14,848 nucleotides of DNA, from contig WQWK01000018.1 in NCBI GenBank assembly GCA_009785395.1, positions 1 to 14,848 of the forward strand, read 5' to 3'. This document shows positions 6,510 to 12,822 of the stretch, one piece after another. Source of the stretch: Conexibacteraceae bacterium. Lineage in GTDB: Bacteria; Actinomycetota; Thermoleophilia; Solirubrobacterales; Solirubrobacteraceae. The position numbers and the translations under genes were made by a program. The stretch's first letter is position 1; every line of letters begins with the position of its first letter. A model generated the notes under the pieces. The model was not told where the DNA came from, made no database searches, and saw only the letters and a program-made list of their open reading frames with translations.

Positions 6510-8053
6510 GCCGCTTCCTCCGTGATTGTGGTTTCTGAGAACGCCGCGGCGAGGATCGCCGACTCGCTCATCTCCTCGCTGGACAACTCCTTGACGACGC
6601 GCCCGCGGCGCATCACCAACACGCGCTGGGCGAGGCCGAGCACCTCCTCCATCTCGGAGGAGATCAGCAGCACAGCCGTCCCCTGCTCCGCGAGCGCGAC
6701 GATCAGGTCATAGATCGCGCGCTTGGCGCCGACGTCGACGCCACGCGTCGGCTCGTCGGCGATCAGCACCTTGGGCCGGCACATGAGCATCCGCGCAAAC
6801 AGCACCTTCTGCTGGTTGCCGCCGGACAGCGTGCCGACGATCGACTCGCCGGTGGCGCGCGTGAGCGAGACGCGCGTCAGCAGCTCCCTGGCGGCGGTGC
6901 GCTCCGAGCGCCGGTCGACCCACCCGAGCCTGCTGTGGGCGGGCAGGCTCGAGAGCGAGACGTTCTCGACAGCCGATCGGCTGAACAGCAGGCCGAGGTC
7001 GCGGCGGGACTCGGGCACCATCGCCAGACCGCGCCGCAGGCTGGTCAGGGGGCCGGTTCCGGGCAGCGGCTCGCCGGCGAGGTCGACGGCACCGCCGAGA
7101 CGCTTGTTCGCGCCGAAGATCGCCTGGGCCAGCTCGGTGCGCCCCGCGCCGACGAGGCCCGCGAGCCCCAGGATCTCGCCTTGGCGCAGCTCCAGGGAGA
7201 CACCGTCGACCCCCGGGGCGTCCAGGTCGCGTACCGCCAGCGCGACCGGCGCCGTCTCCGGTCGCTCCGCCTTGGGGGGATAGACGGCGTTGAGCGGCCG
7301 TCCCAGCATGCCCTGGATCAGCGACGACTCTGACTCCTGCGCGGCGGCCGCGGTGCGGACGATCCTGCCGTCCCGCATCACCGTCACCGTGTCGGCCAGC
7401 TCGAGCACCTCGCGCAGGAAGTGCGAGACCAGCAGCACCGTCCTGCCCTGGGCGACGAGCGAGCGGATGATCTCGTGCAGCCGCTCGACGTCGACGCCCG
7501 AGAGCGCCGCCGAGGGCTCATCCATCACGATCATGCGGGCATCGCGCGCGAGCGCTCGCATGATCTCGACCTGCTGCTGCTCGGCCACGCGCAGACCGCC
7601 GACCAGCCGGTCGGCGGGCAGCCTGAAGCCGACCTGCGCGGCGAGCTGCTCATAGCGCAGGCGCAGTGAGCGCCGGCTGACCCAGCCGGCGCTGCGCGGC
7701 TCGACGCCGAGGAACACGTTCTGGGCGACGGTCAGCTGCGGGACGACGAGCAGCTCCTGGGCCATCATCGCGATGCCGCGGCTGAGCCCCTCGCGCGGCG
7801 AGTGCAGCGAGACCTCCTCGCCGTCGATCAGCAGCCGGCCGCTGTCGTGGTGGATCGCCCCGGCGATGATCTTGGCGACCGTCGACTTGCCGGCGCCGTT
7901 CTCACCGACGAGCGCGTGCACGGCGCCCGAGGCGACCTCGAGCGAGATCGCCTCCAGCGCCTGCACACCACCAAAGTGCTTGGAGACATCCTGGAGCTCG
8001 ACGAGCACCGGGCCCGCCGAGCTCCCTGATGCGGGGGCTTCTAGCCCGCCCAT
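6506..8053 (-). CDS. CUT2-type sugar ABC transporter double ATPase (RbsA-like)
   Basis: This 515-residue fusion of two ABC domains powers the importer. The first domain has Walker A GENGAGKST (50-58), Q99 in the Q-loop, a degenerate signature LRVAEQQQ (154-161) and Walker B MIVMDEP (174-180). The second has the degenerate Walker A GLVGAGRTE (299-307), signature LSGGNQQK (409-416) and Walker B VLIADEP (429-435). One intact and one degenerate site is normal for RbsA/XylG/MglA proteins. The ATG at 8053 overlaps the end of the binding-protein gene by 13 nt and has AAGGG only 3 nt before it. A GTG at 8008, just before the first beta-strand, is an alternative start. It is co-translated with the permease. 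Confidence 0.92.
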   Translation of the reverse strand: MGGLEAPASGSSAGPVLVELQDVSKHFGGVQALEAISLEVASGAVHALVGENGAGKSTVAKIIAGAIHHDSGRLLIDGEEVSLHSPREGLSRGIAMMAQELLVVPQLTVAQNVFLGVEPRSAGWVSRRSLRLRYEQLAAQVGFRLPADRLVGGLRVAEQQQVEIMRALARDARMIVMDEPSAALSGVDVERLHEIIRSLVAQGRTVLLVSHFLREVLELADTVTVMRDGRIVRTAAAAQESESSLIQGMLGRPLNAVYPPKAERPETAPVALAVRDLDAPGVDGVSLELRQGEILGLAGLVGAGRTELAQAIFGANKRLGGAVDLAGEPLPGTGPLTSLRRGLAMVPESRRDLGLLFSRSAVENVSLSSLPAHSRLGWVDRRSERTAARELLTRVSLTRATGESIVGTLSGGNQQKVLFARMLMCRPKVLIADEPTRGVDVGAKRAIYDLIVALAEQGTAVLLISSEMEEVLGLAQRVLVMRRGRVVKELSSEEMSESAILAAAFSETTITEEAA

Positions 8054-9066
8054 TCACCCTTGAACTGGCTGGCGTCCCTCTTCGTGACGACACCCTTGTT
8101 CGGCAGCGAGTTCAGCGGGTTGCTGCCCGGGTAGTTCTTCTTGTTGCGGATCGCGTTGACGAGCGTGTAAACGCCGTCCTTGCCCTCGGTCGCCGGATCC
8201 TGGGCGACCGTGCCGTACCAGCGGCCCGACTTGACGCCGTTGATGCCCGCCTGCGAGGCGCCGAATCCGACCAGCACCGCCTTGGCGGCGGAGCTCGCGG
8301 CGGCGGCGCCCTCGATGCCCTGATCCGAAGCGGCGATCAGGTTGATCTCGGGATGCGCGGTCATCATCGTCTGGACCGCGGACTCGCCGGTGGTCGGCGT
8401 GAAGTAGTCCTGCCCCGTGTCGACGATCTTGGCGTTCGGGTCCTTCTTCAGGGCGTTGGTGAACGCCGCATGCAGAGCGACGTCAAGCGTCGACTGCTGG
8501 ATGTCGTACAGGTAGCCGATGTTGCAGGGATTCAGGTGCTTGGCCTGACACGCCTGGACGGTCAGCTGACCCCACAGCGAGCCGAGCTCCCACGGGTTGA
8601 AGGTGACGTTGCCCGACAGGCCTTTCACCTGCACAGCCGCGGTCGTGTACTTCGGGCCCATCACCTGATCGACGTTGACGACCCGGATCCCCTTCTTGAC
8701 CGCCTTGCTGACGAGCGGGATCAGGTTCGTGGACTCGATCGGCTGCGTGATGATGCCCTGAACGCCGCCCTCAGCGAGCGCGTCCTGGAAGTCCGAGTAC
8801 TGCTGGGTCGGACTGTTCTTCGCGTCCATGATCTGAAGCGTCGCGTTCAGCTTCGACGCCTCTTTCTGGGCGGCGGCGAGCATCGGCGCGTCGTAGCTGT
8901 TGTTTGTTGCGGCGAATGACAGGAACACCAGCTTCAGATGCTTTGACGTGCCCTTCGCAGTGGCGGCCGAGGTCGAGAACGCTGCGATCGCGAACGAGGC
9001 GACAAGCACCCCGGCGATCGCCAGCGGAGCCCGAGCCCCAGACCTGAGTCCAAAGAACTTCTTCAT
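8041..9066 (-). CDS. sugar-type ABC transporter substrate-binding protein (CUT2)
   Basis: This 341-residue periplasmic-binding-protein type 1 (RbsB-like) captures the ligand outside the cell. The N-terminus is a Sec signal peptide: MKK, a hydrophobic core at about 13-33, and AATA|K as a likely cleavage after residue 37. There is no lipobox cysteine, which is unusual for a presumed monoderm. The mature part shows KLVFLSFAATNNSYDAPML, the typical first strand with ligand-contact loop, then GIITQPIES and VVNVDQVMG hinge-region strands. ATG at 9066 is chosen because AAGGAGGA ends 9 nt before it; the in-frame GTG at 9075 would touch that site directly. Asn/Tyr/Asp residues in the cleft are compatible with a sugar or a small polar heterocycle. 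It is the first gene of the importer operon. Confidence 0.92.
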   Translation of the reverse strand: MKKFFGLRSGARAPLAIAGVLVASFAIAAFSTSAATAKGTSKHLKLVFLSFAATNNSYDAPMLAAAQKEASKLNATLQIMDAKNSPTQQYSDFQDALAEGGVQGIITQPIESTNLIPLVSKAVKKGIRVVNVDQVMGPKYTTAAVQVKGLSGNVTFNPWELGSLWGQLTVQACQAKHLNPCNIGYLYDIQQSTLDVALHAAFTNALKKDPNAKIVDTGQDYFTPTTGESAVQTMMTAHPEINLIAASDQGIEGAAAASSAAKAVLVGFGASQAGINGVKSGRWYGTVAQDPATEGKDGVYTLVNAIRNKKNYPGSNPLNSLPNKGVVTKRDASQFKGEWAG

Positions 9067-9075
9067 GAACTGCAC

Positions 9076-9083
9076 TCCTCCTT
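9076..9083 (-). promoter_or_regulatory. strong ribosome binding site of the binding-protein gene
   Basis: AAGGAGGA on the minus strand, 9 nt from the ATG at 9066, rules out the GTG at 9075 as the start. It is the best Shine-Dalgarno sequence in the window, as expected for an abundant binding protein. Confidence 0.85.
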
Positions 9084-9099
9084 ACGGTTCTCTCCCAGG

Positions 9100-9131
9100 C
9101 GCACGTGCCGTATCACTAAACGGTACGTGCG
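9100..9131. promoter_or_regulatory. operator-like inverted repeat over the importer transcription start
   Basis: On the minus strand CGCACGTACCGT and ACGGCACGTGCG flank the 8-nt centre TTAGTGAT, giving 12-bp arms with one mismatch. It begins 3 nt downstream of the predicted -10 hexamer and covers the predicted +1 (about 9128), the position for a repressor. The regulator family cannot be told from the sequence. Confidence 0.7.
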
Positions 9132-9134
9132 ACG

Positions 9135-9164
9135 ATGATAAACACGGTCCCAAGGCCTCGTCAA
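9135..9164 (-). promoter_or_regulatory. sigma70-type promoter of the ABC importer operon
   Basis: TTGACG (minus strand, 9159-9164) and TATCAT (9135-9140) are separated by 18 bp. Five of six bases match consensus in each hexamer, which is notable in such GC-rich DNA. Transcription would start near 9128, giving a leader of about 60 nt before the binding-protein ATG. Confidence 0.65.
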
Positions 9165-9182
9165 GCGTCACTTCCCGCCCGG

Positions 9183-10316
9183 TCACAGCTCGCCGGAGGC
9201 GATCTCGGCGCCCTCTGAGAGTGACTTCAGCTTCAGCCACGCCACGCCGGGGTCGACCAGCGAGAAGCGGATGAAGGTGTCGAAGCCGCAATCGGTACCG
9301 GCGAGCAGGCGCTCCTTGCCGATCACCTTGCCGAGATTCACGAGCCGGTCGGCGACGACCCGCGGGTGCTCGACGTGGTTGGACTTGGTGTCGATCACGC
9401 CGAGGATCACCTTCTTGTCGTCGGGCAGCGTGTGATCCCTGAACACGCGCCACTCGTGCTCGTGGCGTGGGTTTCCGCCCTCCACGTAGATCGTGCCCGC
9501 GTGCACCTTGAGGACGTCGTCGATGATCTTCTCGAGCGGCACATCGTGGTGGTGCGGGCCGCCGTAGTTGCCCCAGCAGACATGGAAACGGACCTGCTCG
9601 TCGGGGATCCCGTCGAGCGCCGCGTTCAGCGCCTCGATCGCCAGCGGCAGGTGCTGCTCCCAGCTGATGATGCTCGAGCCGACCGAGCGGCTGTGGGCAG
9701 CCATCGCGGCGTCGGGCGAGTCGATCTGCAGGTTCAGGCCGGCATCGGTGATCGCCTTGTACTCGTAGCGCAGCTCGTCCGCCAAGGCCTCGAGGTACTT
9801 CTCGTGCGAGCCGTAGTGATGGTCGGGGTAGTTGAAGGCGATCTGGCCGGGGCTGACCGCGCCCATGAATGCCGTCGACGGGTCCGCGTCGCCCAGCGCG
9901 CGCTTGAGCCGCGCGATGTCCTTGTGGACGGCCTCCTTGTCGGTCAGCTCCGCCGGGCCGACACAGTTGGAGAACACCACGTGCGCCATCGAGTCGGTGG
10001 CGAACAGCCGCATCGCCAGCTCGGGGAAATCGGCCACGTCGTCAGACTGGAACTCCGAGCGCCCGTCGAATCCCGAGAAGCGCTCGTTCACGTAGGTGCT
10101 GAAGCCCGTCTTGCTCTGCTCGCCGTCGCTGACGACGTCGACCCCGGCCTCGCGCTGCTTGGCGACAACCTCGTCCACGGCCGCCTCGATCCGCGCTTCG
10201 AGCGCGGCCTCGTCAACCGTCTGGCCGTCCAGCTTCGCCCAGATCAGGTCGGCGAGGTCAGCGGGTCGCGGAAGACTGCCGGCGTGAGTGGTGGCGATCC
10301 GATCGTTTCCAGCCAT
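9183..10316 (-). CDS. stand-alone MetE-like zinc methyl/alkyltransferase
   Basis: This 377-residue protein corresponds to the C-terminal catalytic barrel of cobalamin-independent methionine synthase; the N-terminal half of true MetE is absent. The opening ATTHAGSLPRP is the family start. The zinc ligands are visible: H245-x-C247 (RFHVCWGN), E279 (YVEGGNPRHEHE) and C343 (GTDCGFDT), matching H641, C643, E665 and C726 of E. coli MetE. VIDTKSNHVEHP (308-319) is another conserved block. Such short relatives include core-MetE and epoxyalkane:coenzyme M transferase and transfer methyl or alkyl groups to a zinc-bound thiolate. Its place between an importer and a deaminase-like gene suggests a catabolic role rather than methionine synthesis. 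ATG at 10316 has GGAGAGGGAGA just upstream; an in-frame start at 10442 would run through the divergent promoter region. Confidence 0.85.
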   Translation of the reverse strand: MAGNDRIATTHAGSLPRPADLADLIWAKLDGQTVDEAALEARIEAAVDEVVAKQREAGVDVVSDGEQSKTGFSTYVNERFSGFDGRSEFQSDDVADFPELAMRLFATDSMAHVVFSNCVGPAELTDKEAVHKDIARLKRALGDADPSTAFMGAVSPGQIAFNYPDHHYGSHEKYLEALADELRYEYKAITDAGLNLQIDSPDAAMAAHSRSVGSSIISWEQHLPLAIEALNAALDGIPDEQVRFHVCWGNYGGPHHHDVPLEKIIDDVLKVHAGTIYVEGGNPRHEHEWRVFRDHTLPDDKKVILGVIDTKSNHVEHPRVVADRLVNLGKVIGKERLLAGTDCGFDTFIRFSLVDPGVAWLKLKSLSEGAEIASGEL

Positions 10317-10503
10317 TCTCCCTCTCCAAATCCGCCCCGGCCCACGCGATCCGCCCGGTCCGAGCGTGTGCCGTTGCTTGACAGTTGTGTGCAGCGTTCT
10401 TCTACCAGACGCCGTTTTGACAAGCAAGGCGCCATATGGCACGGTGCCCGACTGAAGCAGCGTTTACTGACAGTTGACAGCCGTGAGAGTTGTTGGAGGA
10501 GAC
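10317..10503. promoter_or_regulatory. divergent promoter region with repeated motifs
   Basis: This is the largest gene-free gap. It holds TTGACA three times on the plus strand (10378, 10417, 10474), the direct repeat GCCGTT-(GC)-TTGACA (10370-10383 and 10411-10422), TGACAGTTG twice (10379-10387 and 10468-10476), the inverted pair TTGCTTG/CAAGCAA (10374-10380 and 10421-10427) and the 10-bp palindrome GCCATATGGC (10431-10440). No hexamer pair gives a clean promoter on the plus strand. On the minus strand TTGCTT-N17-TAGAAG is a weak candidate. The repeats look like binding sites for one or more regulators serving both directions. Confidence 0.55.
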
Positions 10504-11973
10504 GTGACACCGCAAAACCTGACGCCCCCGACACCGGATGAGATCGGCGCCGCGCCCGCGGTGGTTCTCCGCCACGGATTGGTGCTCACCATGGACGACG
10601 GCCACTCGGTGATCGAGGACGGCGACGTTCTCATCATCGGCAGCGACATCGACGCCGTCGGCCGCGACCTGGAGGTTCCCGAGGGCACGGTCGAGATCGA
10701 CGCCGCCGGCGGCATCGTGCTGCCCGGCATGATCGACACGCACCGCCACATGTGGCAGACCGCGATGCGCGGCTACGGCGCCGACTGGACGCTGACCCAG
10801 TACTTCGTCTGGAACTACCTCGAGCACGGCAGGAAGTTCCGTCCCGAGGACTACTACGCCGGCAACCTGCTGTCGGCCGTCGAGGCGATCGACGCGGGCG
10901 TGACCACCAGCGTCGACTGGTCGCACGGGCTTGCCACGGTCGACCATGCCGAGGCGGCGGTCGACGCGCTCGAGGAGGTCCCGGGGCGGTTCGTCTTCGG
11001 CTACGGCAACATCCATGGCGGTCCCTGGGAGTGGGCAAACTCGGCGGACTTCCGTTCGTTCGTGGAGCGGCGGATGCCGCGCTCGGAGATGCTCGGTTTC
11101 CAGCTCGCGTTCGACGTCACGGGCGACCCGGCGTTCCCCGAGAAGGCGGCCTTTGAGGCGGCGCGCGAGCTCGGCGCCTCGGTCACCACCCACGCCGGCG
11201 TGTGGGGAGCCACCAACGACGACGGGATCCGGCTGATGTACGAGCACGGCTTCATGACCCCGGAGACCGTCTATGTGCACGCTGCGACGCTGTCCCACGA
11301 TTCCTACCAGCGGATCGCGGCCACGGGCGGGCACGCCTCCGTCTCCGCCGAGAGCGAGTGCTCCTGCGGCCAGGGCTACCCGTCCAGCTGGGTGCTGCGT
11401 GGGCACGGCATCCCGATCTCGCTCTCGGTCGACACGTCCGTCTGGTGGAGCGCGGACCCGTTCGCCACGATGCGCGCGACGCTCTCGACCGACCGCGCCC
11501 GCGAACACCACGAGGCGCACGCCCACGGCGAGACCGTCACCCACATCGGCTTGCGGGCCGAGGAGGTCGTCGACTGGGCGACCCGCGGGGGCGCCAGGGC
11601 GCTCGGCCTGGATGGCATCGTCGGCAGCCTCGAGCCCGGCAAGCGCGCTGACGTCGTGCTCGTCAAGAACGACAGGTCCCCGGCGATGTTCCCGATCCTG
11701 CAGCCATATGGCCACGTCGTCTTCCAGGCGCAGCGCGGCGATGTCCACACGGTGATCGTCAACGGCCGCACCGTGAAGTACGCCGGCGAGATGATCGGCA
11801 CCGATCTCGGCAAGGCGCGCAAGGCGGTTGAGGCGACCGTCGAGCACCTGCGCAGCGCGCTCGGCGAGGACGAGTGGCAGGCGGGGATGCACCCCGACAT
11901 CCCCGAGTCGAAGGTGCTCGACAACCCCTACACCTACACCGAGTACGCCGACTCGTCGACCCACTCGGCGTGA
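10504..11973 (+). CDS. amidohydrolase-superfamily protein (cytosine deaminase/TRZ/ATZ-like)
   Basis: This 489-residue metal-dependent hydrolase has a small beta-sandwich split between the N-terminus (to about 70) and C-terminus (from about 375) around a TIM barrel. Metal ligands are seen as H80-x-H82 (IDTHRHMWQ), H230 (TTHAG), H259 (YVHAAT) and D310 (SLSVDTS). The DTHRHxWQ and SLSVD wording marks a subgroup I know only as uncharacterised 'cytosine deaminase/chlorohydrolase-like' proteins. The Glu of the usual HxxE deaminase motif is not found after H230 (HAGVWGA). It probably hydrolyses a C-N bond in a ring or deaminates a heterocycle. GTG at 10504 is preceded by GGAGGAG at short spacing; in-frame TTG 10474 and GTG 10483 lack a site. 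It is the first of four rightward genes. Confidence 0.85.
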   Translation: MTPQNLTPPTPDEIGAAPAVVLRHGLVLTMDDGHSVIEDGDVLIIGSDIDAVGRDLEVPEGTVEIDAAGGIVLPGMIDTHRHMWQTAMRGYGADWTLTQYFVWNYLEHGRKFRPEDYYAGNLLSAVEAIDAGVTTSVDWSHGLATVDHAEAAVDALEEVPGRFVFGYGNIHGGPWEWANSADFRSFVERRMPRSEMLGFQLAFDVTGDPAFPEKAAFEAARELGASVTTHAGVWGATNDDGIRLMYEHGFMTPETVYVHAATLSHDSYQRIAATGGHASVSAESECSCGQGYPSSWVLRGHGIPISLSVDTSVWWSADPFATMRATLSTDRAREHHEAHAHGETVTHIGLRAEEVVDWATRGGARALGLDGIVGSLEPGKRADVVLVKNDRSPAMFPILQPYGHVVFQAQRGDVHTVIVNGRTVKYAGEMIGTDLGKARKAVEATVEHLRSALGEDEWQAGMHPDIPESKVLDNPYTYTEYADSSTHSA

Positions 11974-12014
11974 GCGAGACCGACCCGAGCGGCCTGAGCG
12001 AGAGGAGCATGGAG

Positions 12015-12758
12015 ATGGCAGGAACGGTTGTGATCGTCGGCGGGACCCAGGGTCTGGGCCGCCGGCTAGCGGAGCGCTTTGCACAGGACGGCCACCCCGT
12101 CGTGATCACCGGGCGTGACGCGGCGCGCGCCCAGGGGGTGGCTGCCGAGATCGCCCAGGGGGTGGCTGCCGAGATGGCTGAGGCCGTGGCGCCCGAGACC
12201 GGTCCGGCGGTGCGCGGCTGTGCCCTGGACCTGGCCGAGCCGCACGACATCGCCGCCTGCCTGACCGGGATCGAGAACGTCGATCACATCGTCCTGGCGG
12301 CCGTCGAGCGCGACACCAACAGCGTCCGCGAGTACGACATCGCGAGGGCGATCAGGCTCGCGACGCTGAAGCTCGTCGGCTACACGCAGGTTCTGCACGC
12401 GCTCCAGCACGCCCTGCACGACACGAGCTCCGTACTGCTCTACGGCGGGCTCGCGAAGGAGCGGCCGTATCCCGGATCGACCACTGTCACCAGCGTCAAC
12501 GGCGCCGTCGAGACGATGGTTCGCACGTTCGCGATCGAGCTCGCCCCCGTGCGCGTCAACGCACTGCATCCCGGGATCGTCGGTGACAGCCCGTACTGGG
12601 AGGACAACGCCGCGGTGATCGAGGCGGTGATCGAGCGCACGCCCATCGGCCGCACGATCACAACGGACGAGGTCACCGACGCCGCCCTGTTCCTGCTGCG
12701 CAACGGTGCCGTCAACGGCGTCAATCTCAACGTCGACGGCGGCTGGGTGTTCGGCTGA
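12015..12758 (+). CDS. atypical SDR-family protein lacking the catalytic triad
   Basis: This 247-residue Rossmann-fold protein has the nucleotide motif GGTQGLG (9-15), DLAEP (82-86) at the adenine-binding position, and a typical end, HPGIVGDSPYW and NLNVDGGWVFG. The catalytic parts are missing. Where Y-x-x-x-K is expected the sequence is V158-TSV-N162 (STTVTSVNGAVE), the Ser region reads LLYGGLA, and NNAG is replaced by LAAVERD. It may bind NAD(P) without classical dehydrogenase chemistry, or use other residues. ATG at 12015 is chosen because AGAGGAG ends 7 nt upstream; the ATG at 12009 is too close to that site. It starts 41 nt after the amidohydrolase stop. Residues 40-55 come from a 24-bp tandem duplication. 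Confidence 0.82.
   Translation: MAGTVVIVGGTQGLGRRLAERFAQDGHPVVITGRDAARAQGVAAEIAQGVAAEMAEAVAPETGPAVRGCALDLAEPHDIAACLTGIENVDHIVLAAVERDTNSVREYDIARAIRLATLKLVGYTQVLHALQHALHDTSSVLLYGGLAKERPYPGSTTVTSVNGAVETMVRTFAIELAPVRVNALHPGIVGDSPYWEDNAAVIEAVIERTPIGRTITTDEVTDAALFLLRNGAVNGVNLNVDGGWVFG
12128..12175 (+). repeat. perfect 24-bp tandem duplication in the SDR gene
   Basis: Bases 12128-12151 and 12152-12175 are identical, so QGVAAE(I/M)A is repeated in frame, in the helix/loop after the first beta-alpha-beta unit. Exact identity suggests a recent slippage event that keeps the frame open. Confidence 0.9.
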
Positions 12759-12785
12759 TGTCGGCCGACGCGTGTGCAGTGCCAC

Positions 12786-12815
12786 TTGACGCCGTTAAAT
12801 GGCCGACGGTAGTCT
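12786..12815 (+). promoter_or_regulatory. promoter of the bicupin gene, probably leaderless
   Basis: TTGACG (12786-12791) and TAGTCT (12810-12815) are 18 bp apart, placing +1 at 12822-12823, which is the A of the bicupin ATG. No Shine-Dalgarno sequence precedes that ATG. The promoter lies in the 64-bp gap after the SDR gene, so the bicupin and M24 genes can be expressed apart from the two genes before them. Confidence 0.6.
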
Positions 12816-12822
12816 GTTCAAG

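Noticed and set aside
10431..10440. GCCATATGGC palindrome as a stand-alone operator
   Set aside because: A 10-bp palindrome is too short to claim by itself; it is recorded as part of the divergent control region.
9366..10541. 391-residue plus-strand open frame opposite the MetE-like gene
   Set aside because: It has no recognisable domain, is opposite a gene with all zinc ligands in place, and overlaps the start of the amidohydrolase.
11971..12003. TGAGCGAGA direct repeat between the amidohydrolase and SDR genes as a regulatory site
   Set aside because: Nine bases repeated once in purine-rich linker DNA next to a Shine-Dalgarno sequence is likely chance.
10402..12084. 560-residue open frame on the minus strand opposite the amidohydrolase
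   Set aside because: Its product is Arg/Asp/Val-rich without domains, it runs through a promoter region, and it lies wholly opposite a gene with clear metal-site motifs. Long antisense frames are expected at this GC content.
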